Assembly: GCA_016712465.1 (NCBI GenBank)
Contig: JADJQZ010000007.1
Coordinates: 1 to 41,078 of the forward strand
Source: Candidatus Obscuribacter sp.
Lineage (GTDB): Bacteria > Cyanobacteriota > Vampirovibrionia > Obscuribacterales > Obscuribacteraceae
Reading direction: 5' to 3'
DNA: 41,078 bases
The notes below the pieces were generated by a model. The model saw only the letters and a list, made by a program, of their open reading frames with translations. It did not search any database and was not told the DNA's origin. The first letter of the stretch is position 1, and every line of letters begins with the position of its first letter. Shown in pieces: positions 29,200 through 37,458 of this stretch. Both the position numbers and the translations under genes were made by a program.

Positions 29200-29877
29200 T
29201 TTTGCTTTTTATGTGCTGAAAAACTCGCTTTGCTCTTTCCTCGAACGCCTTGCGCTCCTCCGGGCTTTGCGGTTCAAACTTCACAACCTTTTCAGTATCC
29301 CACGGAAGTGGCCAAAACTTGCGGATGGTTAGCCCTTTTTTCATGTTCCCGGATGCCCCGGCAATCAAAAAGGACATTATTCGCGCTAACTCCGCCTGCT
29401 GTCTGTCCCTGTCTCGCTGTGCGTTCAGCCTGGCAAAAAATTGGCGGGGTGTCATCTCAAGAAACTCCCGCTCCGAAATGCCAAGCCCCGCCGCAAGATC
29501 AAAAAAGTGTAGCCAGTCTATTGCGCCGGGGTCACCTGCTTGGGCTTCCCCGGCTTCGCGTTTCCCTCCGTCGCCGGGGGGAAAGAATCAGAAAACGCCT
29601 TCATGCACGCTTGCAAAACGTCCGGGTCTTCGCCGATCCAGTCCGCCACGTCAAACTTGTCAAACGTGACATTCTGCTTTGCGTGCCGGTGCCCGCACGT
29701 CAACCCGTAGTACACGAGGTCAACCATTGCGGACACCGACACGCCGTCAAAACCTTTTGAAAATTCCGCGAAGTCGGCAAGTGCTTTTCTACCAGTCTGT
29801 TGCTCGTACTCAAGAAGCCCGGCCCAGCCAAAGCGGACGGGCCTTAATTCGCCACCAATTTTGATTTGCTGTGTCAT
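29177..29877 (-). CDS. tail-assembly chaperone, long form by -1 frameshift (gpGT-like)
   Basis: The frame ending at 29177 has no need of its own start: upstream of MTPRQFFARLNAQRD it stays open in the -1 frame of the first chaperone gene through AIDWLHFFDLAAGLGISERE back to the slippery site at 29575-29584. The predicted fusion has about 233 residues: the N-domain of the short form plus a basic C-domain with WPLPWDTEKVV and PEERKAFEERAKRVF. In lambda and most siphophages such a long form recruits the tape measure protein. It overlaps the tape measure start by 23 bases. A missing C in the assembly would also join the frames. Confidence 0.7.
29518..29877 (-). CDS. tail-assembly chaperone, short form (gpG-like)
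   Basis: This 119-residue protein (MTQQIKIGGELRPVRFGWAG, LLEYEQQTGRKALADFAEF, WIGEDPDVLQACMKAFSDSF) lies between the major tail protein and the tape measure, where the chaperone always stands. Beyond the slippery site it reads 21 more codons rich in Pro, Lys and Ala before TAG. It would coat the tape measure protein during tail assembly. Confidence 0.75.
   Translation of the reverse strand: MTQQIKIGGELRPVRFGWAGLLEYEQQTGRKALADFAEFSKGFDGVSVSAMVDLVYYGLTCGHRHAKQNVTFDKFDVADWIGEDPDVLQACMKAFSDSFPPATEGNAKPGKPKQVTPAQ
29575..29584 (-). promoter_or_regulatory. slippery site for -1 frameshifting
   Basis: On the coding strand, in the zero frame, the site reads T TTC CCC CCG, with both T TTC CCC (29584-29578) and C CCC CCG (29581-29575) able to slip by -1. 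The -1 frame stays open from here to 29177. The placement late in the short chaperone gene is as in other siphophages. Confidence 0.65.
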
Positions 29878-29882
29878 ATCGT

Positions 29883-30305
29883 TTAAGAAACTGTTGACAT
29901 AATGAGCGGGCCTGCGCCGGTCACGGTGAACGAGAACGTCACGGCGGCGTCGTTGCCGCTCGACGTCATTTCAAGTTCGGTCAGGTAGCCGTCGCCGTAC
30001 TGCTGTTTGTCGCCGGTAACGCCCGTCGAAATCACAAAGCCCGTTTCGGTCTGGTTGTACCACAACCCGAAAAGTTCTTCGTATCCGTATGTGGCGTCCC
30101 ATGCGAGGTTCCCAGTGCCGGTCATTGTCCACGACTTCGTACCTGGGCGCGGCTCGGCCCACGAGCCGGAGTCTTTGCAGGTCGTTTCAAAGGTTTGGGT
30201 TGTCATGGACAAGGTGGCGTCCACCTGGCAGGAAATTACTGTATCTGGCGAACCGTTGATGTAGATCGCCATGTTTTTTGCTAATACTGTTCCGGTCGTA
30301 GCCAT
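29883..30305 (-). CDS. major tail protein
   Basis: This 140-residue beta-rich protein (IYINGSPDTVISCQVDATLS, TQTFETTCKDSGSWAEPRPG, SWTMTGTGNLAWDATYGYEE) has the tail-tube pattern and the correct position before the chaperone. The ending FSFTVTGAGPLIM is typical of tube proteins. It forms the tail tube. Sequence family assignment rests on pattern and position. Confidence 0.85.
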   Translation of the reverse strand: MATTGTVLAKNMAIYINGSPDTVISCQVDATLSMTTQTFETTCKDSGSWAEPRPGTKSWTMTGTGNLAWDATYGYEELFGLWYNQTETGFVISTGVTGDKQQYGDGYLTELEMTSSGNDAAVTFSFTVTGAGPLIMSTVS

Positions 30306-30309
30306 TTAC

Positions 30310-30606
30310 TTATTTTTTTGCTGTGATAGTTTCGGTGTCATCATGTTGCTGCACTTCTTTAACCTCGAAAAAATCAATGGGCAATTTTGCGCCTTTAGGG
30401 GCGGCTTCAAGTTCTTCAATGACGGGGGCAATGCACTCGGCCTGCACGGGGGATGTCGGGGCGTATTTGAGCGCCCGAACGTCATCGGCCACGGCAACGG
30501 CGACGCCAAGCGCAATGAGTTGCGCGGCTGCGCTTTCAGTGGTGCCGATCACCCACCCGCATTTGTTGCGGCCATGATCTTTTATGAAGCGTATTTTTTT
30601 GCTCAT
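30310..30606 (-). CDS. hypothetical protein between tail terminator and tube genes
   Basis: This 98-residue protein has a beta/alpha N-terminus (IRFIKDHGRNKCGWVIGTTE, SAAAQLIALGVAVAVADDVR) and an acidic, disordered tail. Small proteins in this position are common in HK97-like modules, with no known function. Coupled by ATGA to the tail terminator gene. Confidence 0.6.
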   Translation of the reverse strand: MSKKIRFIKDHGRNKCGWVIGTTESAAAQLIALGVAVAVADDVRALKYAPTSPVQAECIAPVIEELEAAPKGAKLPIDFFEVKEVQQHDDTETITAKK

Positions 30607-31010
30607 CTGCGTAGTGATATTGTGTACTCACACATCCGGCGGAATATGTCCGGGCGTTCAACAAACCCGTCCTGCTCGCTGGTGTAAGTGATTGATGCAA
30701 TGTTCGCCGTGCCGCCCGAATTGTCGAGCGTGAGCGCCCCGGCATAATAATCTAAGGCCGTCCGTATCGCCGCGCTTGCGGTTGCCGTGCTGCTGTACGT
30801 TGAGCCATACACGTCAACCTGAACGCTTGCAATGTCGAGGTCGGATGCCTCTGTTTTCGTGTTCGTCGGGCCTGGGCTTATCAGGTTCACAACAACGCAC
30901 GGGTAGGACGTTTCCTGCTTCGCAACGCCGGGGTAAACCCGCCCGCCGATCAGGCCGTTTGCCGTTGAATTGTCGGCAATTAGTGTCGCTACTATCCCTG
31001 ATGCGTTCAA
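30603..31010 (-). CDS. tail terminator/completion protein (DUF3168-like)
   Basis: This 135-residue protein (VATLIADNSTANGLIGGRVY, TSYPCVVVNLISPGPTN, LDIASVQVDVYGSTYSSTAT) has the pattern of DUF3168/lambda gpU-like terminators: N-terminal helix with 'RVYPGVA', strands with YPCVVV, and a helix SAAIRTALDYYAG. It caps the growing tail and connects it to the head. Confidence 0.8.
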   Translation of the reverse strand: MNASGIVATLIADNSTANGLIGGRVYPGVAKQETSYPCVVVNLISPGPTNTKTEASDLDIASVQVDVYGSTYSSTATASAAIRTALDYYAGALTLDNSGGTANIASITYTSEQDGFVERPDIFRRMCEYTISLRR

Positions 31011-31480
31011 ATCGCTATGCTGTTTGCGTAGTTGTCAATTACTTTTTTCAGGTTCTTTGTGGCAAGTGTCAATGTGATGTCCTGCGTAGCCGCCGCGCCT
31101 GGTCTAAAAAAAGGTTGCGGCTGCGTGTCAATCGTGCCGTACTCCACCATCGCGGCGTAGAAACCGTCCGTGCGGTTGCCTCGAAACGTGCCGCCGGCGC
31201 CTGACGTGTCAAGTTTTGAACCGATCAAAACCGCGTCCTTTGTCCGGCGAAGTGCCAGCACGCGAATTGAGCGTTTCAGGTTGCCGGGGTAGTAAATCGC
31301 TACCTCTTTGCCGTCCTTGTAACGCTTATGCAATGCAGGCGACATGGGCGCGCGGTCGCGTATCGCGGCCACCATCGGCCACGCCGCTTCCTTTAAGGCG
31401 CGTTTGCTCTGACTGCGCAGCGCCGGGGATATGCCCCGGAGTTTGCGAATCAGCGTGTTTATTTCGTCCTGCGTTGTCAT
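31007..31480 (-). CDS. HK97 gp10-like head-tail/neck protein
   Basis: This 157-residue protein matches the HK97 gp10 family: N-terminal helix (LRGISPALRSQSKRALKEAA), APMSPALHKRYKDGKEVAIY, a basic strand region (LKRSIRVLALRRTKDAVLIG), YAAMVEYGT and C-terminal PQPFFRPGAAATQD. The FFRPG and VEYGT motifs are diagnostic. It belongs to the neck, between adaptor and terminator. Confidence 0.85.
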   Translation of the reverse strand: MTTQDEINTLIRKLRGISPALRSQSKRALKEAAWPMVAAIRDRAPMSPALHKRYKDGKEVAIYYPGNLKRSIRVLALRRTKDAVLIGSKLDTSGAGGTFRGNRTDGFYAAMVEYGTIDTQPQPFFRPGAAATQDITLTLATKNLKKVIDNYANSIAI

Positions 31481-31809
31481 TTTCTTTTTTCTGCTGTGAT
31501 TTTCAGGTATTGCCGCCGTCCGATTTCCGCAAGGCGTTCGATGTCATAGTTTTCTTCGTTGTACACGATGCGCTCCACAAATCCCACGTCGGTGCGGTGC
31601 CGGATCGTAAAGTGTACGCGCTGCGTAGCAACGTTTAAGCCCTTGTCGGTCATCTCATCGCTGCCGGTGATCGGGTATTCCACCTTTGCCCATACGGTAG
31701 CCAAATCTGTCCATGTCTCTACCGGCTCGTTGTATGCGTTCGCCGCTACGGTGCGGCTCTGCAATGTGATGCGCCGGTCAAGTTCTCCCGGATTTGCTCC
31801 CTGTAACAT
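31477..31809 (-). CDS. head closure/stopper protein
   Basis: The start at 31807-31809 (MLQGANPGELDRRITLQSRT) overlaps the previous stop as TAATG and is preferred over one 36 bases upstream. The 110-residue product has the joining-protein pattern: GELDRRITLQSRT near the N-terminus, WTDLATVWAKVEYP, VHFTIRHRTDVG, then RIVYNEENYDIERLAEIGRR. This is the phage_H_T_join/SPP1 gp16 family. It seals the head after packaging. Confidence 0.85.
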   Translation of the reverse strand: MLQGANPGELDRRITLQSRTVAANAYNEPVETWTDLATVWAKVEYPITGSDEMTDKGLNVATQRVHFTIRHRTDVGFVERIVYNEENYDIERLAEIGRRQYLKITAEKRK

Positions 31810-32381
31810 TAGATCAGGTTTGTCCGGTGATTGAATTGCAGCCACGATGCCGAGCGCACGCCGGGCATATTGCCGTTGATAGGCATATCCTCCCGACGTT
31901 CGTACAGTAAACCGACCTCAAGCAAAATCGCCTGTTTCAGTTCAGCCGGGACAGCCCCGACCGTGGCGCTGCCTGCTGTGTATGTAACCCGCACCGCATT
32001 GGGGTACATCCCCGCGTCCGGCCATGATACCGAGTTCTTGCGAACGATACGCGGGGATGCCCCTACGAGGTCTGCTGTGTAATTTGTGCTTTCCCACACC
32101 TGATACATCCCATCGTCATCTGTGTACATAACATTCGACAAGTCAATTGCCGGGTACACAGGAAGACAAAGCGTGTCCGTGTCGGGAAACTCATCCCAAA
32201 ACGCCTGTACAGTCTGTTGAATCAGCGCCCGCCCCGTTTCCGCCTCCACTTTGCGCCGTGCAGCCGTTCTGATAGTCGCAATAAGGTCATCTTCGTCGTT
32301 GTGGTCAACGCGAAGATGCGCCTTTGCCTCGTCAAGGCTGACAGGTTCAAAGTTCGGGCCGGTTAGTACGCTGAATTTCAT
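31809..32381 (-). CDS. head-tail connector (HK97 gp6-like adaptor)
   Basis: This 190-residue protein starts MKFSVLTGPNFEPVSLDEAK, then AHLRVDHNDEDDLIATIRTA, ARRKVEAETGRALIQQTVQA. It is the N-terminal helical part of HK97 gp6-like adaptors, followed by strands VRVTYTAGSATVGAVPAE and a C-terminal helix LLEVGLLYERRED. It forms the ring under the portal. Directly after the capsid gene, the usual order. Confidence 0.88.
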   Translation of the reverse strand: MKFSVLTGPNFEPVSLDEAKAHLRVDHNDEDDLIATIRTAARRKVEAETGRALIQQTVQAFWDEFPDTDTLCLPVYPAIDLSNVMYTDDDGMYQVWESTNYTADLVGASPRIVRKNSVSWPDAGMYPNAVRVTYTAGSATVGAVPAELKQAILLEVGLLYERREDMPINGNMPGVRSASWLQFNHRTNLI

Positions 32382-33679
32382 TAGGACGGGTGGACGCTGG
32401 TTGAGTAAGCAAATGCCTGGCCGTGTTCAATAGCCAAGTCGTGCCATGTGTTCAGCACGATTTCGACCGTTGCTTCTTTGAGTTTTGTGTACGGGTTGGC
32501 AACGATTTCCATGCCGCCCCACTGGCCGACAAGCAGTTTTGCCCAGTTGCCAAAAAACATATAGTGAGCGCCGCCTGTGGTGGGGACAAGGGTAGATGTC
32601 AGGGCGCGGTATCCGTTTATGCGTCCGCCGCCCATGTTGTCGCCTTCCCAGATGAAGCCGTTGCCGGCCACGTCCCGCTTTACCTGTTTCAGGATACCCG
32701 CAATTTGCGGGGTAGTCAAGTAGGCAAGCGTGCCGAAATCGGCGTTGTCGGCGGCAACTTCGGTTTCAAACTGAACGATTTTTGCCCACGTCGGAGACGC
32801 GGCAATGCTGATCGTGTTGACGCCGGACGTGCCAACGATGCCAGTCGGGGCGCTGCCTGATTGCGGCGAAAGTGCAGCCGTGTCGAGGGCGTTGTCGCGG
32901 GCGCGCATCAGACGGTTGCGCACAAAGTTCTCCATCGGGATCGTGCTTTGACGCAAAATCTGCATGGAAACGTCGGTAAACGCGGCAAGGCGTTTCGGCG
33001 ACATTTGCACCCGGTCAAACGTCGGGCTGGTTTCATCGGCACTCGCTACCTCCGTCTCCCAGACGGCTGCGGCTGCGGCGTCGTTGCGAGGGAAATCAAT
33101 GTTCCCGGTCAGGCCGGACAGAAAGGTGGCACCGATGTTGTACAGTACGCCGCGCGGGTCAAGGAAAGGAATTAGCCGCTCAACGTCGGTCTGTACGGTA
33201 AAGCCGCCCGCCGTGGTTGTACCTGCAAGCATATCGCGTTGTTGCATCATTTGCGGGACAAGGACGCCACGCCCGTAGGAAATTCCGGCTGGCATTTCTC
33301 TGATAGCCTCCTGGTGCATCTCTTCTTCGACACCATCCAATTTAATTTCTCCGAGAGATGCGCGGACGGCATTCATAAACGAATACCGTTGCCCGATTTT
33401 TTGTGCGGTGTCGCCGAGGTTGTCGGACTTAATGTAGGCCGGGGCCTGCGTCGCCGTGGATGTCCACGACATTGCCCGGTGTTCCATTTCCATCGCGTCA
33501 ACAAGAACCTTCTTGTCTTGCTCGGCCCGGTTGAACTCTGCCTTTGCGGCTTCAAAAGCCGGGGCATCGGTTTCCTCTGACCATGTGCGGGTGTTGATTT
33601 TTTCGGTAAGCGCTTTTACCTTCGCAAGTGCTTCGGCGCAGCGCTCTTCGGCCTGTTTTAGTTGCTCTGCTTTTTTCAT
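32381..33679 (-). CDS. major capsid protein, HK97 fold
   Basis: This 432-residue protein has an N-terminal coiled coil (about 1-70: KKAEQLKQAEERCAEALAKV, AFEAAKAEFNRAEQDKKVLV) corresponding to the delta/scaffold domain. The HK97-fold body follows, with VPQMMQQRDMLAGTTTAGGF, NIDFPRNDAAAAAVWETEVA, DVSMQILRQSTIPMENFVRN and the C-terminal LNTWHDLAIEHGQAFAYST. It forms the icosahedral shell. The scaffold domain is presumably removed by the adjacent protease. The cleavage site cannot be fixed here. Confidence 0.93.
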   Translation of the reverse strand: MKKAEQLKQAEERCAEALAKVKALTEKINTRTWSEETDAPAFEAAKAEFNRAEQDKKVLVDAMEMEHRAMSWTSTATQAPAYIKSDNLGDTAQKIGQRYSFMNAVRASLGEIKLDGVEEEMHQEAIREMPAGISYGRGVLVPQMMQQRDMLAGTTTAGGFTVQTDVERLIPFLDPRGVLYNIGATFLSGLTGNIDFPRNDAAAAAVWETEVASADETSPTFDRVQMSPKRLAAFTDVSMQILRQSTIPMENFVRNRLMRARDNALDTAALSPQSGSAPTGIVGTSGVNTISIAASPTWAKIVQFETEVAADNADFGTLAYLTTPQIAGILKQVKRDVAGNGFIWEGDNMGGGRINGYRALTSTLVPTTGGAHYMFFGNWAKLLVGQWGGMEIVANPYTKLKEATVEIVLNTWHDLAIEHGQAFAYSTSVHPS

Positions 33680-34320
33680 TGTTTACTGTGTAGTGCCACG
33701 AACGCCTTTATTTCAGCGCCGCGCCGGTTAAGTGTTTCGGTATAATCAAAGTCAGCGTCCGGCTCCACCTCCACGCCTGCAAAGGATCGAACCTTTGCGT
33801 TCGCGTCGGCTGGGACGCTGACAAGTGAAATCTCTTTAGGCTCCCAATCCACCGCCCTGTACAGTTCGGTGCCGTCGGCCCGGTTTTTTTCAACCTTGTA
33901 CTTGTACACGGAATAACCGACGGAAATATTCCGAATGATGCCTTCGCGTACCTGCTCAAGGATTTGTTGCCCCTTCGCCGTGTTGGCAAACCGCACGACG
34001 GCGTGCCCGCGCGTGCCGTCAACCCATGCCCGTTCCACAACACCGACAACGGTGTCAAGTACCGGGCCTTTTACGTTGTGGTTGTCGAGCAGCGGCGCGC
34101 CGTCGTTCAGGCGGTCAAGGCGAACGCTTTTTGGGTCGAATGCAAGCGACTCGTTTACGATACCGTATTCGGTAGCCATGCGCACGGGCGCATCGCTGCC
34201 GAAGATTACCTGCGCCGTGCGCTTTTCTTCGTTCAGCGTGTTGGGCGCAAATGCGGCACGAACCTGCAAAGGCTCATGCACGGCGCTGCGCTCGTTATGC
34301 GGCTGGTTCTGGTTGCTCAT
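33676..34320 (-). CDS. prohead protease, HK97/U35 family
   Basis: ATG 34318-34320 (MSNQNQPHNERSAVHEPLQV) is the best start; an upstream in-frame ATG adds a basic stretch within the portal gene. The 214-residue enzyme matches the HK97 prohead serine protease: FGSDAPVRMATEYGIVNESL, PLLDNHNVKGPVLDTVVGVV (His), then HAVVRFANTAKG, REGIIRNISVGYSVYKYK (Ser in NISVGY) and EPKEISLVSVPADANA. It cleaves the capsid scaffold domain during maturation. Confidence 0.92.
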   Translation of the reverse strand: MSNQNQPHNERSAVHEPLQVRAAFAPNTLNEEKRTAQVIFGSDAPVRMATEYGIVNESLAFDPKSVRLDRLNDGAPLLDNHNVKGPVLDTVVGVVERAWVDGTRGHAVVRFANTAKGQQILEQVREGIIRNISVGYSVYKYKVEKNRADGTELYRAVDWEPKEISLVSVPADANAKVRSFAGVEVEPDADFDYTETLNRRGAEIKAFVALHSKQ

Positions 34321-35629
34321 CTTCGTTATCGTTGTCAGATTCAGCGCTTTGCGCTTCCTCCGGTGTTTCTTTGCCATTTTTTCCGTCAAGGATTTCGTTT
34401 AGCCGATCCATCGGGGCCATATTTTGCTGGATGAACAGTTGGTCGCCGCCCTCGATGCGGTTTAGGTTTTTCTTTGCCCGCACCTCGTTCGGCGTCATCC
34501 AACCATTTTGGATTGCCGACGCAAAAAACGCCGCCTGGCTGTCCATGTCGCCCATTTGTAGCGGGGACAGGTCGAAGGCAAAAAAGCGCTTTCGGTTGCG
34601 TATTTCCGACGTGGTAAAAAGTTTAGTGTTGAACTCTTCTTCGATCTTGCGCGCCCACGGTTGCAGGCAATGCACCACAAAATCCTGGTTCTGCTGCTCC
34701 ATGTTCGAGAACGTGGAGCGGTCGAGTTGCGAAAGCAGGTGCAGCGGGATTTTGAAAATCTGGCTGACCTGGATCGTTGAAAGGTTGTTGAAGTCAATTA
34801 CCGCCGCATCTTGCGGGCCGGACTGGATTGCTTTGAAGTCGGCCCCGGAATCAAGCACCATTATCGAACCGGCATTTTTGCTGCCGGAATGCGCGGCCTC
34901 GATCTTGCTGCGCAGCATTTCGCGCTGCTCTTTGATTAGCGGCGTCGGGAACGTAATTAGACCGCCAACGCTTGCGCCCTTTGAAAACCAGGTATTTCCG
35001 TACTCCTGCGCGCCCAGCGACGTTGAGAAAGACCCGGCGTGTACGATGCTGGTCTTTTTGCCAAGTATGCCCGTAAACGTCACGCCTTTTATGTGCAGCA
35101 TTTCCGTTTGCGGCAAGTAGTAGTTAACCGACTTGTCGTTGATAATGCCTGACACGTGGTAGTACATTTCTCCTGCTGAACTGTACACGATATGCACAAA
35201 CTCTTGCGGGATAATCTCCAGCATGACAGGCCGCGCCGTTACCGAATCCTTGTAAATTCGGGCGTAGCCGTTGCCGAGACAGGCGTTTGCAACAACGGCC
35301 TGCAAGAAGTCAAACGTGGTATAATGCGGGTGCGGCCTGCCATCAAACAGCGCGGCCACGGGGCTGCCGTGATCGGGCACAATGTCCCCGTCCGGCTCCC
35401 GAAGGTACACAGAACGGCTTAGGCTTGCGATTCCTTCGGAAATGTAGCGGATTGCCGACCATGCGGGCGGGATTTGCAACACGCTCGAATCACTTACGGT
35501 TGCCCCTGAAATTTGTGGGAAAGTGGTAAGGCCAAGGTATTCGGCAAGCGCCGGGTTAGTCAGCGCCATGCTCCTCGCCTGTGTAGGCTCCGCCTTGCGG
35601 CGCGTTATGTCGAACCCGAATATGCGCAT
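34295..35629 (-). CDS. portal protein, HK97 family
   Basis: This 444-residue protein has the HK97 portal order: WSAIRYISEGIASLSRSVYL, DHGSPVAALFDGRPHPHYTT, FLQAVVANACLGNGYARIYK, LEIIPQEFVHIVYSS, MLHIKGVTFTGILGKKTS, and LSTIQVSQIFKIPLHLLSQL. The tail is acidic. It forms the dodecameric channel for DNA entry. An 8-pair hairpin abuts its start codon. Confidence 0.94.
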   Translation of the reverse strand: MRIFGFDITRRKAEPTQARSMALTNPALAEYLGLTTFPQISGATVSDSSVLQIPPAWSAIRYISEGIASLSRSVYLREPDGDIVPDHGSPVAALFDGRPHPHYTTFDFLQAVVANACLGNGYARIYKDSVTARPVMLEIIPQEFVHIVYSSAGEMYYHVSGIINDKSVNYYLPQTEMLHIKGVTFTGILGKKTSIVHAGSFSTSLGAQEYGNTWFSKGASVGGLITFPTPLIKEQREMLRSKIEAAHSGSKNAGSIMVLDSGADFKAIQSGPQDAAVIDFNNLSTIQVSQIFKIPLHLLSQLDRSTFSNMEQQNQDFVVHCLQPWARKIEEEFNTKLFTTSEIRNRKRFFAFDLSPLQMGDMDSQAAFFASAIQNGWMTPNEVRAKKNLNRIEGGDQLFIQQNMAPMDRLNEILDGKNGKETPEEAQSAESDNDNEDEQPEPAA

Positions 35630-35649
35630 TTGCCCACAAAAGTGGGCAA
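35630..35649 (-). promoter_or_regulatory. hairpin directly before the portal start codon
   Basis: On the minus strand TTGCCCAC (35642-35649) pairs perfectly with GTGGGCAA (35630-35637) over a TTTT loop, and the ATG begins at the very next base (35629). The remaining gap (35650-35704) shows no promoter or gene. The hairpin may limit translation, mark an RNA cleavage site, or be bound by a phage protein. Confidence 0.55.
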
Positions 35650-35704
35650 TAACGTTGCCTGTTCAGGGTTTTGGGGAATATTTCGGGCCAATGGGTTTGT
35701 TTTT

Positions 35705-36904
35705 TTACGCAAGCATTATAGCCGATTCAGGCCCGAACACGGGAATGCCAAGCGTGTTTGCCACTTCGTTTCGCTCTGCGAAACTGTCATCTACAAAAAT
35801 GGCCCCATCAGGATTGATGTACTTGCTTTTTGGTTCGCCTTTTTTCACATGGCTGCATGGCAGGTCTAAGCCAAACATTTTCCATCTTGCCTGACCCCTT
35901 GTAATTAGATGGACATTCTTGCCATCGTTGTACCACTTGTACAACATGGCCACCATATCCGGGTTTGGCTTTCCGTCCACGAAAAGAGTGTCGTCAATGT
36001 CAACGTACACGCTGCCAAACTCAACGCCGATAATTTTGGTGTCAAGTCTTCGCATCGCTTGGACGCCACGCGGCTCGACAACAGGCAGCGCAACGTCATG
36101 GCCGAGAAAGTCCCAAAGTGTTAGTTCGGTAAGGTTTACGCCGTAGGCGCGGTTTATACCGCTGCTTCCAGCTATGCGGGGCGCTATCTCAAGTAATTTC
36201 CCGCCTTTTATCTGGAAAAACCATGCGCCGCGCATTTTTAGGCACCCGGTTATCGCTGCCGCCATGTCAAAGACCAAAGATAAAGGCGGCACCAACTTAG
36301 TGTTTATTGAGATTCCGCCGCGCGTTTCCATGCGTTCGCGGGGCTGGCAGTATCTTAACTCCCCGTGCCGGTCGGTGAAACAGTCCACTGTGTACTCCGG
36401 CCCTTCCAGAATTTCGGTCTGCACAACGCCCATGTCGCCGCCAAAATCCCGCTCGATTGCGTATAGTTCCTCAAAATTATGGCAGACCCTCGCACCGCGC
36501 GAACCCTGCCCCCTTTCGGGCTTTACAAAAGCCGGGAATGTGTCAATCTTTTTGGGCGCAATCTCCTCAAAGCAGGTATATGTGTTTCCCTTCAAAATTG
36601 TCTGCCCAAGGGTGGACAGTTCGGGCAAAACAAACCGTTTGTCATCGCTGAAGATTTCGCAAAGGTCGTACTGAACCTGATCGTGGGCGGGCAAAACGAT
36701 GTCAATTTCCCACAGTTCGCAAAGAAGGCCAATGTCTTCCAGTTTCTCAAGAATAGCCCGGCGCTGTTTATCGTACAGCCTGAACCCTGCACAGTCAATC
36801 ATGTTTGCGCCAAACACTTCAAAATGCTTTGAGTATTTCAGGCTTTCCCACATTTCCATGCCGACTTCCGTCCCGCATGGGTAAATAAGTACCTTTTTTT
36901 TCAT
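35705..36904 (-). CDS. ATP-grasp ligase fused to HAD phosphatase domain
   Basis: This 399-residue two-domain protein has an ATP-grasp enzyme at residues 1-285. It has VLIYPCGTEVGMEMWESLK, the ATP-binding FVKPERGQGSRG (126-137), VQTEILEGPEYTVDCF, and the metal site GGKLLEIAPRIAGSSGIN (234-251). Residues 295-399 are a HAD domain: VYVDIDDTLFVDG (Asp302, Asp304), HLITRG (Thr335), Lys 354-361 and FVDDSFAERNEV (Asp372-373). It might make an amide or peptide-like bond on a carboxylate and dephosphorylate a product. Substrate unknown. Overlaps the methyltransferase gene by 4 bases. Confidence 0.85.
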   Translation of the reverse strand: MKKKVLIYPCGTEVGMEMWESLKYSKHFEVFGANMIDCAGFRLYDKQRRAILEKLEDIGLLCELWEIDIVLPAHDQVQYDLCEIFSDDKRFVLPELSTLGQTILKGNTYTCFEEIAPKKIDTFPAFVKPERGQGSRGARVCHNFEELYAIERDFGGDMGVVQTEILEGPEYTVDCFTDRHGELRYCQPRERMETRGGISINTKLVPPLSLVFDMAAAITGCLKMRGAWFFQIKGGKLLEIAPRIAGSSGINRAYGVNLTELTLWDFLGHDVALPVVEPRGVQAMRRLDTKIIGVEFGSVYVDIDDTLFVDGKPNPDMVAMLYKWYNDGKNVHLITRGQARWKMFGLDLPCSHVKKGEPKSKYINPDGAIFVDDSFAERNEVANTLGIPVFGPESAIMLA

Positions 36905-37458
36905 CTTACGGCGATTGTTGAATAGTGATAGGGCATTAACGGTCGGGAGCTTTCAAGTGGGGTCACCTGAACCGGCCTGAATTTTGAAAAAAGAAGCCTT
37001 AACCCGTGTTCGGTGAACCTCCAATAATCTGAAACCGGATCGCCTTCTTTCCACCCGGCAGGCAGCGGGCCATGAATGCGGAAATTGAAAGGGGTCGTAA
37101 CAAGGGCAATGCCACCAGGGCGCAAGATTCGGTGTATCTCGCTTGCCGCGTCCCAAGGGCGTGTTGTGTGCTCCAGCACTTCCGTGCAGATAACTACGTC
37201 AAAAGAACAGTCGTTGATTTTGTCGCTGTTGTTGTCGCAAATGTCGAGAACAAAGTCCGGGCTGTTTGCCGGATTTATGTCAGCGGTGAGCACCTTGCCA
37301 AGTTCAACGTATTTCTTTGCGCCGCCATGCTCATTCGGGGCAATGTCGAGAAAAAGCGTGTTTTCTGAGTCGAGGATGTCGCACGTTTTGCGAATCGCAA
37401 AATCTACGTTACGGCGGATCAATAAAAGCGCTTCTTGGTCGTATTCGCTCACTTGCAT
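36901..37458 (-). CDS. SAM-dependent methyltransferase
   Basis: This 185-residue class I enzyme has a glycine-poor motif I (LFLDIAPNEHGGAKKYVEL), then KVLTADINPANSPDFVLDIC, CSFDVVICTEVLEHTTRPWD (motif IV) and IHRILRPGGIALVTTPFNFR (post-motif IV). The ending DYWRFTEHGLRLLFSKF is typical of sugar or small-molecule methyltransferases of surface-polysaccharide clusters. It probably methylates a glycan or its precursor. Confidence 0.85.
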   Translation of the reverse strand: MQVSEYDQEALLLIRRNVDFAIRKTCDILDSENTLFLDIAPNEHGGAKKYVELGKVLTADINPANSPDFVLDICDNNSDKINDCSFDVVICTEVLEHTTRPWDAASEIHRILRPGGIALVTTPFNFRIHGPLPAGWKEGDPVSDYWRFTEHGLRLLFSKFRPVQVTPLESSRPLMPYHYSTIAVR

